The notes under the pieces are model-generated. The model was not told where the DNA came from and ran no database searches. It worked only from the letters and a program-made list of their open reading frames with translations. From contig JBGSIC010000010.1 in assembly GCA_041751875.1 (NCBI GenBank), forward strand, positions 1-64,000: a stretch of DNA of 64,000 bases, in the 5' to 3' direction. The translations under genes and the position numbers were made by a program. The DNA comes from JBGSIC01 sp041751875. Lineage in GTDB: Bacteria; Bdellovibrionota; FAC87; UBA2466; JACKAF01. Shown piece by piece: positions 1 through 7,592 of the stretch (the stretch's first letter is position 1; each line of letters opens with the position of its first letter).

Positions 1-67
1 GTACCGAGGGCCATTTTTAAAAGGAAAGTCCCGAAGGGAGTTAAAATCGGGATAGAGGATGAGTAAA

Positions 68-152
68 TGCTCGCGGCCAGAATCGAACTGGCACGGCACA
101 TAGTACCGAGGGATTTTAAGTCCCTTGCGTCTACCAATTCCGCCACGCGAGC
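68..152 (-). tRNA. tRNA-Leu (anticodon UAA)
   Basis: The minus strand folds as a class II tRNA of 85 nt. It has a 7-bp acceptor stem (GCTCGCG with CGCGAGC), the D-loop GAATTGGTAGA, an anticodon loop CTTAAAA giving UAA, a long variable arm, and a T-arm with loop TTCGATT. The discriminator is A and CCA is not encoded. The upstream MFS gene reads into its 5' end, so the two overlap by 22 nt on the same strand. Confidence 0.97.
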
Positions 153-1396
153 TCAGCAAAAAATCCGGTCCGGAGCATACACTGCTTTCCGTTGAGTGAA
201 AAACCCTTTAAACCTTTTCCGCCAACGGGGAACTGCTTGCTGGCCAAGGTGCTTGGGGTTTGCCGCCCGGTAACTCTAATAAAGGCGCCGAGGCTAATGG
301 CCGTCATTCCGAAGAAGACCAAAGGGGTCCAGAAGGCGACGTCCATTCCTGCTGCGTCTGTGATGGCACCCACCACAAAGTGGCTCAGCCCCAACGTGAA
401 CTGCATACCCGCAATCGTCAGTACGGTGAGCGAACGCCACTGGGTAGGAAATATTTCGCTCATCTTGCCAAACAAAATGGGGAAGAAGGGGCCTAGGGTG
501 CCGGCCAGCACGAAGGCCCACAAAAAGCCGGCGCGTCCGAGGATGAAAAATGTCGATGCCAGAATCAAGCTTACCCAAACACAAACCCATTCGAAACGAG
601 GGCGTAAAAAGAAAAGGCAGCCTACTCGAGTTATGGCCATGACAAAAAAGAATCCCCCTACGTACGGGGTAGCTTGAGAAACGCGCCAGTTGAGGCTTTC
701 CACCAAATAGCCTGTCATCCAGGCAGATAGAATAACTTCAGCGGCGACATAAGCGGCCATCGTTGCCATAAAAAGAAGCTGAGCCACGCCCACACGCGCC
801 GACTGGGGGGCCTGTCCTTGCGTAAACTCAGGGGAGCGCGATTGGGAGAGAAGCGCAAAGGTGATAGCAATAAAGACTGGCGGTAGTCCCCAGAGAGTCC
901 ACTTCCAGGAAAGTTCAGATTCCAAAAGAAAAGTTACGACGACAGGAGCGAGAAAGGAACCTGTTCCGTACATCGTATGGAGCGCACAAAGAGTGCGGGT
1001 GCGTGCTGCGGGTTCCGTGCCGCGAATAATTAAAACATTGCACAAGGTGCCGTAAGTGGAAATGAGAAAGCCGAGAAAAAGGCCCAGTAACAAAAGGCCT
1101 TGATAGTCCTTAACCCATCCCGCGAAGAAAAGGGCCAGCATGCCGAGCCCGCACAATGCACTACAGACTCGGTATTCTCCCCAACGGTTTAAAAGCGGAA
1201 TGAGAAAAAAGAGGCAGGAAATAGCAGCGATGTAGCCCACAACGAGAAAAGTGCTCGTCTGTGTGTAGTTGAGAGCATAGGTCGCTTTGAAAATAGGGAG
1301 AAGGGGACCTCTGATGTTGTCCACGAAGGCAGCACACAGGAGCATGGTAAATCCGCCGATTACCAACTTCCACTGCGTCGTTGTTTGTCGGGTCAC
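131..1396 (-). CDS. MFS transporter, FucP-like
   Basis: A polytopic membrane protein of about 421 residues with roughly twelve hydrophobic segments and the short charged loop NRWGEYR after the second or third one, as in the major facilitator superfamily. The stretch HTMYGTGSFLAP resembles sugar-type MFS carriers, but the substrate is unknown. I place the start at GTG 1396, preceded by AAGAAGGA at 4-nt spacing and 10 nt after the kinase stop. An upstream ATG at 1441 lies inside the kinase gene and lacks a good site. The last ~20 residues are hydrophilic, unlike a normal MFS tail, and the stop codon TAG is the TAG of the tRNA-Leu D-loop, so the C-terminus looks like read-through into formerly non-coding DNA. 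Confidence 0.85.
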   Translation of the reverse strand: MTRQTTTQWKLVIGGFTMLLCAAFVDNIRGPLLPIFKATYALNYTQTSTFLVVGYIAAISCLFFLIPLLNRWGEYRVCSALCGLGMLALFFAGWVKDYQGLLLLGLFLGFLISTYGTLCNVLIIRGTEPAARTRTLCALHTMYGTGSFLAPVVVTFLLESELSWKWTLWGLPPVFIAITFALLSQSRSPEFTQGQAPQSARVGVAQLLFMATMAAYVAAEVILSAWMTGYLVESLNWRVSQATPYVGGFFFVMAITRVGCLFFLRPRFEWVCVWVSLILASTFFILGRAGFLWAFVLAGTLGPFFPILFGKMSEIFPTQWRSLTVLTIAGMQFTLGLSHFVVGAITDAAGMDVAFWTPLVFFGMTAISLGAFIRVTGRQTPSTLASKQFPVGGKGLKGFSLNGKQCMLRTGFFAELAWRNW

Positions 1397-1406
1397 AAAG
1401 TCCTTC

Positions 1407-3854
1407 TTAAAGGGGCAAACTAAATTCTTGTTTTTGGGCAAACTTTTGAACAGCCGCGATCAAAGTATCCCGGTGAATGGGCTTTGTAATATACGCATCG
1501 CAACCCGCTTCATAGCACTTTTTCTTTTCCTCAATCATGGCGTGGGCAGTCAGGGCGACAATCGGCCGTTTGTATCCCAGCTTGCGCAGACGGCGAATGG
1601 CTGTGTATCCATCAACAATCGGCATTTGAATATCCATTAAGATCACATCGTAATCGTTGTGGCTCGCAAGCGTAATGGCTTTGGCTCCGTTAACGGCAAC
1701 ATCCACTTGGGCTCCGTTGCTGGAGAGAAAGTATGAGACAAGTTCGCGGTTATCTTCACCGTCTTCTGCTAGCAATACCTTGATATTCTGTAGACAATTG
1801 TTTGCCCGAGGGCCCGCAATGGGCGCGGGAGCGTCTACATTAAGATTAATTTCTTCGACAAAGCTCACTCTTGGCTCAATTTCGATTTCTATCTCAACTT
1901 CAAAGATACTTCCCCTTTGGACTTCGCTCTCTACTAAACGCACGTCGCCTCCCAGCGAGTGAGCAAGACGACGAGAGAGGCTCAAACCTAGTCCTGTTCC
2001 TCCATAGCGGCGAGTGGTGGAGGCGTCGGCCTGCATGAAAGCATTGAACAAATTCTTTTGACACTCTTTTTCAATGCCACAACCCGTATCTTTTACGAGC
2101 AGGCTGAGCCTGCCATTGGGACGCCGGCGATCGCATTCCGCTTTCACATAGAGACTCACGCCGCCTTTGGTGGTGAACTTTAACGCGTTACCTACAATGT
2201 TAATAAGAATCTGGCGGAAGCGTCGCGGATCAGTTGTGACCCGCTCAGGAATGGGGCCGTCAAAATGCATGGCCAAAAAAAGACTCTTGGTGTTGGCTTG
2301 CGCTTTAAGCAATTGATAGGTGTGAGCTAGTTCAGAAACCAGATCAAAAGGCGTTTTTTCGGTAATGGATTTGCCGGCCTCAATCTTACTCAAGTCAAGC
2401 ACGTCGTCGATGAGTTCCGTTAGGTGGTTCACGCTACGCCGGATACAATTAATATCGTTTTGAATCTGAGGGGGATTGGTTTCCACCATCTCCATCCGTT
2501 CCACAAAACCTAAAATGGCTGCCAGCGGGGTACGGATTTCGTGGCTCATATTTGCGAGAAACTCACTTTTAGCGACGCTAGCTGCGTCAGCCATCTCCAT
2601 CGCGCGTTTTAGGGCTCGTTGCATTTCCTCTCGCTGGGTAACATCCCAAAGAGCACCCATTACTCCTTCGACTGAACCCTCCGAGTTTAGTACCGGAGTG
2701 AGTACGACATGGATGAAAATGGATTTGCCTTGCGATCGTACTTCTTCAACGGTGTCGTATTGTCGGAGTGTGCTAATGACGTAACGGTCATCGGCGCAGT
2801 ACTTCTCAGCCAAATGCGGCTCAAAGAGATCACCGGTTCTTTTTCCGATTACCTGAGCGTTGGTAAATCCAAATACTTCACAAAAGCGCCGATTGACGAA
2901 GGTGTAGGTTCCCGCGATGTCTTTCCTGAATACGCTCAAGGGAAGATTCTCGATAAGTGATTGGTAGAGTGCCTCGGAGTATTTTAAAGCAGATTCTGCA
3001 CGTCGTTGTTGAATGCGCGAAGCCGCGATTAAGAGCATCGTGATGCATGTTGTTCCGATAAAAAGTTGCAGCAGGCGCAGCGAGTCTTCAGGAGAGCCGA
3101 ACGTGAAGGGACCGCTATTTTCCGATGTACCCCAGATCGCGATGACGCTAAGAAGGAAAATCGACAGAGTGGCACCGCGCTCTCCGAATCGAAAAGTTGC
3201 CCAGAGAAGGAGAGGAATACAAATGTGTTCGATAGGGAACTGAGTGGCGGAAAAACCCCAGCCCCAAAACACCAAGGTGCCTACCGTGGTCAAAAGAGCG
3301 ACAAGCAGAATGCCTTCTGCTGCCTGTGCTTTGGAGTAGGAAGGGATTGTTCGCCAGGACAAAAGGAGAGGGGTAACGATCATTATGGCAAAGAGGTCGC
3401 CAAGCCACCAGACTTGCACGAATTCGAGAAAGACCTTCCACTCTGAAATTCCTGCGACGCAGAGAAAGAATACGCCCGTTACCGCACCTAAGAGGGTTCC
3501 GACTGCCGCCGTAACGAGAAAAATGAAAACGGCTCCCGGCTTCGACAAAGGGTTACTTCGTTGGCTAAAGCGCCCCAAGAGACTGGCGACGATCCAAACT
3601 TCCATGGTGGTTGTAAGTCCTGAGGTCAGCGATACGCCGAAGGGGAGAAACGTCATATTGGAAAGAAGCGCGGAGACACAAATGATGGGCAGGTACGAAT
3701 TTCCCAGAAGTAAGGCAACGGTCAGCGCTAGTCCGCTCGGAGGCCAGACGGGCGAGATGCCTACTTCAGCCAGAGCGAAAAGCAGACCGAGTTGAGTGCA
3801 GGCTAGGTACAGGAGAAAGATGCCGAGTCCTTGAAGGATGTACCGTCGCTTCAC
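1407..3854 (-). CDS. MASE1-PAS hybrid sensor histidine kinase
   Basis: A membrane-bound hybrid kinase of 815 residues. Residues 1-285 are a MASE1-like sensor with about eight membrane segments (SPVWPPSGLAL near 34-44). Residues 290-410 are a PAS domain. The HisKA H-box has phospho-acceptor H438 in SHEIRTP. The HATPase domain shows the N-box NALKF (556-560), the G1 box DTGCGIE and the G2 box GGTGLGL. A C-terminal receiver (691-810) has phospho-acceptor D741 in LMDIQMP and K791 in ITKPI. There is no output domain, so the phosphate must pass to another protein. The start is GTG, preceded by AGGAG at 6 nt. The MFS gene follows 10 nt later, which suggests a sensor-transporter operon. Confidence 0.93.
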   Translation of the reverse strand: MKRRYILQGLGIFLLYLACTQLGLLFALAEVGISPVWPPSGLALTVALLLGNSYLPIICVSALLSNMTFLPFGVSLTSGLTTTMEVWIVASLLGRFSQRSNPLSKPGAVFIFLVTAAVGTLLGAVTGVFFLCVAGISEWKVFLEFVQVWWLGDLFAIMIVTPLLLSWRTIPSYSKAQAAEGILLVALLTTVGTLVFWGWGFSATQFPIEHICIPLLLWATFRFGERGATLSIFLLSVIAIWGTSENSGPFTFGSPEDSLRLLQLFIGTTCITMLLIAASRIQQRRAESALKYSEALYQSLIENLPLSVFRKDIAGTYTFVNRRFCEVFGFTNAQVIGKRTGDLFEPHLAEKYCADDRYVISTLRQYDTVEEVRSQGKSIFIHVVLTPVLNSEGSVEGVMGALWDVTQREEMQRALKRAMEMADAASVAKSEFLANMSHEIRTPLAAILGFVERMEMVETNPPQIQNDINCIRRSVNHLTELIDDVLDLSKIEAGKSITEKTPFDLVSELAHTYQLLKAQANTKSLFLAMHFDGPIPERVTTDPRRFRQILINIVGNALKFTTKGGVSLYVKAECDRRRPNGRLSLLVKDTGCGIEKECQKNLFNAFMQADASTTRRYGGTGLGLSLSRRLAHSLGGDVRLVESEVQRGSIFEVEIEIEIEPRVSFVEEINLNVDAPAPIAGPRANNCLQNIKVLLAEDGEDNRELVSYFLSSNGAQVDVAVNGAKAITLASHNDYDVILMDIQMPIVDGYTAIRRLRKLGYKRPIVALTAHAMIEEKKKCYEAGCDAYITKPIHRDTLIAAVQKFAQKQEFSLPL

Positions 3855-4034
3855 GCATTGCTCCTGTTCGCAGGCATTGAAGAGGAGCTAACGTACAAAG
3901 TCAAGAAACCGGGACTTCGGAAAAACTGGACTCGTGAGGGGTAAGTAATGGAAATTACGTGATTAAAGTAAGTGTGGGGGGATTCCCACGGAGCCTTCAA
4001 CTTCCCGCCTCAGCTTCTCCCTACACTGGGTGGG

Positions 4035-5330
4035 ATGCCCGCTAAGTCTATGCAATCTCTCGTTCTCTTTTTTGTAGCGACCCTTCTCAATGGCTGCGGA
4101 TCGGTCGATTCGGTAGGCGGACGCTCCCCGTTTCAATCGCAGCAGCTAGTGGTAGGTCCCTACGGATCGATCAACCAGACATCGCTCGCCGTGATTATTA
4201 ATGAACAGGATCCCGACTCCGTTGCTATCGGAAATTACTATAGTGAGAAACGTGGCATCCCTCCTGAAAATGTTTTCCACGTCAGCTTCACTCCCGGTGC
4301 AGTCACGATGCCTGAAGCGACATTCGTTCCGCTACATGCTTCGCTGATGGCCCGGATGGGTTCGCACATTCAAGGCATGGTCCTGACCTGGATGAGACCT
4401 TACAGAGTAGAGTGTATGTCTGTGACCAGCGCTTTTGCTCTGGGATTTAATCGAGCCCTTTATTGCGCCACTCCGTGTGCTGGAACCTCGGCCACGGCGT
4501 ACTACAATTCTTCATCCGCCCAACCTTTTACCGACTACGGAATTCGTCCCACGATGGCGTTGGCAGGTACTTCAAAAGAGAATGTTTTTGCTCTTATCGA
4601 TCGGGGAATCGCTGCGGAACATTCCTTTCCGGTGGGAAAAGGTTTTGCTGTGCGAACCTCCGATACGGCACGCAGTGTTCGCTGGCCCGACATGATGCCG
4701 CTTCCTAATAAATGGACGGAAGAAAACATAGATTTCACTTATCAGGATAATGCTTCGGGCGGGAGCAATACCGTCACGAACGAGACCGATGTTTTGTTCT
4801 ATTTTACTGGCCTTACCCAAGTTGCCGGTCTCACCACTAATACGTATTTGCCCGGAGCGGTCGCCGATCACTTAACCTCCTACGCGGGAGTTTTGGACGG
4901 CGCGGGGCAGATGCCACTACTGCGGTGGATAGAAGCAGGCGTTTGCGGCAGCTATGGAACCGTCGTGGAACCTTGCAACTTTACGGCAAAGTTTCCGCAG
5001 GTGAGCGTGCTTTTGGATCACTACTATCGCGGGGAAACTCTTTTGGAAGCGTACTGGAAATCTGTCCGTTCGCCTGGCGAGGGGATTTTTGTGGGTGACC
5101 CCCTGACCCGTCCTTGGGGAACGAAAGCCAACTTTTCTGATGATGGCATGGTGGAAATCGACACGACCGCGCTGAAACCCGGGGGCTCCTACGAGCTGCA
5201 ACAAGGGACGTCTTATTCAGGTAGTTTTAAAACTGTTCAAAGCGGAATTACGGTGCCGACTTATCAAAAGGCACGCCTCATTCACGCTGGTGCGGGTGGA
5301 CTTTTTTTCCGTATCAAAGAGTCGCCTTAG
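4035..5330 (+). CDS. TIGR03790-type predicted lipoprotein
   Basis: This looks like the TIGR03790 family, whose signature is an N-terminal block reading AVIINEQDPDSVAIGNYY followed by KRGIPPENV. Its function is not known. The protein starts with a hydrophobic segment ending in the lipobox LLNGC, so it should be a lipoprotein facing the periplasm or outside. I start at ATG 4035, which gives a compact signal peptide. ATG 4050 is also possible, and the upstream in-frame extension to 3972 has no signal character. It faces away from the histidine kinase across a divergent promoter region, and its 3' end overlaps the convergent bactofilin-like gene by 4 nt. Confidence 0.75.
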   Translation: MPAKSMQSLVLFFVATLLNGCGSVDSVGGRSPFQSQQLVVGPYGSINQTSLAVIINEQDPDSVAIGNYYSEKRGIPPENVFHVSFTPGAVTMPEATFVPLHASLMARMGSHIQGMVLTWMRPYRVECMSVTSAFALGFNRALYCATPCAGTSATAYYNSSSAQPFTDYGIRPTMALAGTSKENVFALIDRGIAAEHSFPVGKGFAVRTSDTARSVRWPDMMPLPNKWTEENIDFTYQDNASGGSNTVTNETDVLFYFTGLTQVAGLTTNTYLPGAVADHLTSYAGVLDGAGQMPLLRWIEAGVCGSYGTVVEPCNFTAKFPQVSVLLDHYYRGETLLEAYWKSVRSPGEGIFVGDPLTRPWGTKANFSDDGMVEIDTTALKPGGSYELQQGTSYSGSFKTVQSGITVPTYQKARLIHAGAGGLFFRIKESP

Positions 5331-6172
5331 TTTCCCGACGGAGTCCTCGACCCGCGCTCGGCAATCCGGCTGTACGCTTTTCTTAAGACCGCACCAAAAC
5401 CCACTACGAGTGCTAGGTACGCTATCGCAGCGCCTACAAACGGTAACAGTTTAACTATCGCCAGTATGAGTAAGCCGCTGGCTAGCGCCTTGGTCGAGCT
5501 CGCTGACGGTCCTTTGAGGACCGATGTTCCAATACAAAAAGCGACCGATAAATATCCCAGAATCATCAGCGAAAAGACCACCACGAGGTAGATCGGGATG
5601 AGCGGAATCCCCACCAAAGTAAGAAGCAGCAGAAGGGCACCGGGGAAAACAAGAAACTGCCCCAATACTCCGAAAGCAAAAGCGCCAAGGGAATGATTCG
5701 AAAGATACCAACGCACTTCTTCATTAAAACGGGGCGCCAAGTTGAGGTAGAGATAGCCCACGGCGAGCGACGCCAAGAACGTGAGGAAAACCCAAATTAA
5801 CTTTCCCGGCCACCAAAAAATAAAGGGGAAATCATAGTCGGAGAAACGTTCGAAAAACTCCTCATCGAAGGGGCCGCCAATTCCCACTTCTTGTGTAGCC
5901 ACCAGCGAGCCCGGGTGCTTGATGATTTCGCTGCCCACTGAAACGATTTCTTTTTCCACTCTAGCAGTAGGCTGCAATTCCACGTGGCTTCCAATCGCTA
6001 CGAGATCTTCCACCGTACCAGCGATGCTGCCACGAGAACCGATCACCACGACGGAACCAACCTGTTCCCCAGCCATGATCGAAAAGTCTTTCCCCACAAT
6101 AAATTTAGCGGGACGGTCTGCGAGAGCTAAGACGGGCAGACTGAGAAGTAAGCAGAAAACAAAGTTTTTCAC
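5327..6172 (-). CDS. Bactofilin-like repeat membrane protein
   Basis: A protein of 281 residues. A cleavable signal peptide (VLALADRP) is followed at about 25-100 by short beta-type repeats rich in V, G and I (GSVVVIGSRGSIAGTVED, LVAIGSHVEL, IVSVGSEI), like a bactofilin/polymer-forming beta-helix. The C-terminal half has four to five membrane segments, beginning near residue 125 (WWPGKLIWVFLTFL). This layout, an external beta-helix tethered to an integral membrane domain, occurs in uncharacterised polymer-forming proteins. It is the last gene of a minus-strand run, 21 nt after the dienelactone hydrolase gene. The function is unknown; a role in envelope organisation is a guess from the fold. 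Confidence 0.7.
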   Translation of the reverse strand: MKNFVFCLLLSLPVLALADRPAKFIVGKDFSIMAGEQVGSVVVIGSRGSIAGTVEDLVAIGSHVELQPTARVEKEIVSVGSEIIKHPGSLVATQEVGIGGPFDEEFFERFSDYDFPFIFWWPGKLIWVFLTFLASLAVGYLYLNLAPRFNEEVRWYLSNHSLGAFAFGVLGQFLVFPGALLLLLTLVGIPLIPIYLVVVFSLMILGYLSVAFCIGTSVLKGPSASSTKALASGLLILAIVKLLPFVGAAIAYLALVVGFGAVLRKAYSRIAERGSRTPSGN

Positions 6173-6193
6173 GGTTTCACCTCGGGCAAGAGT

Positions 6194-6928
6194 CTACAAG
6201 CGGCGTTTGAGGAAGTCCAAGGTTCGCTTCCAAGCCAAGTCGGCCTCTGCTTTGCTGTAGTTCTTGCCCTGCTCGTTGAAAAAGCCGTGTTTGCCGTTCG
6301 GATAGATGAAGATCTCGTGTACCTTGCCATGAGTTTTGAGAGAGGCTTCAAATTCTTTTACACCATCAACATGAATCGACTTATCTTGTGCGCCGAAATG
6401 CCCCTGGATGGCGGCGCGCATTTTGCTAAAGTCATCTTTGGGATCAAAATGTCCGTAGTAGATGACAGAGGCCTTAACGCCCAAATCGTTTTTCGCCATT
6501 TCCAGCGCCCAACCGCCCCCAAAGCACCAGCCAATCGCAGCTGTGCGAGCAGCGTCTACATCGGTGCGACTACTTAGAAGCGCGACAGCGGCCTTTAAGT
6601 TGTCAAAGGCGCGAGGCATGTTGGACCGCACGGCAGAAGCGAGTTTACCGGCTTCTTCTGGTTTGGTAGTCGATTTGCCTTCGTAGAGATCCACGGCAAA
6701 AGCAATGTACCCTTGTTGGGCCAATCGATCGGCGGTGACTTTCATTTGGTCGTTGAGCCCCCACCACTCGTGGATGAGGATTATGGCAGGGTGTTTTTTT
6801 CCGTCGCCGGGTGTGGCGAGATAGCCTTTGACCTTACTGAAGTATTCGACATCCTCAACCTTCACCTTCCCAAGGGCGGGTAGGGAGATTAAGACGGCGA
6901 TCAAGATCCATTTCTGAAAGGCCAACAA
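6194..6928 (-). CDS. Exported dienelactone hydrolase family protein
   Basis: An alpha/beta hydrolase of the dienelactone hydrolase family, about 244 residues. The nucleophile is Cys in GWCFGGG. The active-site His is in NGKHGF near the C-terminus, and HEWWGLND near residue 60 forms the oxyanion region. An N-terminal hydrophobic stretch (LIAVLISLPALG) suggests export to the periplasm. The start chosen is TTG at 6928, preceded by GGAGAG at 5 nt. An upstream ATG at 6973 sits inside the palindromic repeat at 6953-6983 and is unlikely. It lies between the redoxin and the bactofilin-like gene on the same strand. The substrate is unknown. Confidence 0.85.
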   Translation of the reverse strand: MLAFQKWILIAVLISLPALGKVKVEDVEYFSKVKGYLATPGDGKKHPAIILIHEWWGLNDQMKVTADRLAQQGYIAFAVDLYEGKSTTKPEEAGKLASAVRSNMPRAFDNLKAAVALLSSRTDVDAARTAAIGWCFGGGWALEMAKNDLGVKASVIYYGHFDPKDDFSKMRAAIQGHFGAQDKSIHVDGVKEFEASLKTHGKVHEIFIYPNGKHGFFNEQGKNYSKAEADLAWKRTLDFLKRRL

Positions 6929-6952
6929 GCTATCTCTCCGCACGTTTCCAAA

Positions 6953-6983
6953 GTTCCAAAAGGTGCCAGGCACCTTTTGGAAC
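6953..6983. repeat. REP-like perfect palindrome
   Basis: Two perfect 15-nt arms (GTTCCAAAAGGTGCC and its reverse complement) flank a single A. The core GGTGCCAGGCACC resembles short palindromes known from many genomes as REP/RAYT-associated elements. It lies in the 61-nt space between the redoxin and hydrolase genes and would form a stable hairpin in their transcript. Confidence 0.8.
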
Positions 6984-6989
6984 GCTCAT

Positions 6990-7592
6990 TTAGTTATATT
7001 TTACGCTGCAGCCGTAAGGTTCGGTGGAACCAACAGTTACCGGCTTTTTCGCTAGTGTGGCATCCACTGCATTGGCAAATACCGGTGTGGCCGTTTTTAC
7101 CGTGGCGGCATCGGTCGACGCTTTGTCGTCGATGGCTCCTTGATAAACAACCAGTCCGTTGGCGTCGATCACGAACATATGCGGCGTGGTCTTGGCACCC
7201 ACTTTTTTACCTAGGTCGCCAGCGGAATCCAAGAGGAAGGCCGTTTGATTGGTCTTCCAATCACTCTTAAGTTTCGTGGCACCTGCGGCATCGCGATGAC
7301 CCTGTTTACCGGGAGCAGAAGAAATCACCGAGAACCAAACTACGCCTTTGTCGGTATACTTTTTCTGCAACTCTTGCATGTTCTTCGTTTTTTTGTAGTG
7401 TTTTTCAACGTAGGGGCAAGCTTCGTTGAACCATTCCAACACGACAACTTTGCCCTTAAGATCGCTCAATTTGTAATCCTTCCCATCGTTTCCTTTTAGA
7501 TTGAAGTCGGGGGCTTTTTCACCCGTCTTCAACGCGAAAGCAGACGCGGAAATAAACAGAACACTTAGTAAGCACATTAGTTTCTTCTTCAT
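6990..7592 (-). CDS. Exported redoxin (AhpC/TSA-like) protein
   Basis: A thioredoxin-fold protein of 200 residues with a signal peptide (VLFISASAFA). After the redoxin opening KAPDFNLKGNDGKDYKLSDL comes VVVLEWFNEACPYVEKHY, where CPYV carries one Cys at the position of a peroxidatic or thioredoxin N-terminal Cys. The cis-Pro motif is in KTTPHMFVID. A second Cys sits in the C-terminal tail (PYGCSVKY) and could act as resolving or metal-binding residue. Its start overlaps the stop of the DsbD-like gene by 4 nt, so the two are translationally coupled. The partner transmembrane reductase is the likely electron source, which is inference. Confidence 0.85.
   Translation of the reverse strand: MKKKLMCLLSVLFISASAFALKTGEKAPDFNLKGNDGKDYKLSDLKGKVVVLEWFNEACPYVEKHYKKTKNMQELQKKYTDKGVVWFSVISSAPGKQGHRDAAGATKLKSDWKTNQTAFLLDSAGDLGKKVGAKTTPHMFVIDANGLVVYQGAIDDKASTDAATVKTATPVFANAVDATLAKKPVTVGSTEPYGCSVKYN

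Noticed and set aside
1..67. GTACCGAGGG at the window start, repeated in tRNA-Leu(UAA).
   Set aside because: Only ten bases match and the rest does not fold as a tRNA, so chance or a trivial remnant is likely.
192..677. Plus-strand open frame of 161 codons.
   Set aside because: Antisense to the MFS transporter gene, with basic low-complexity composition and no recognisable domain.
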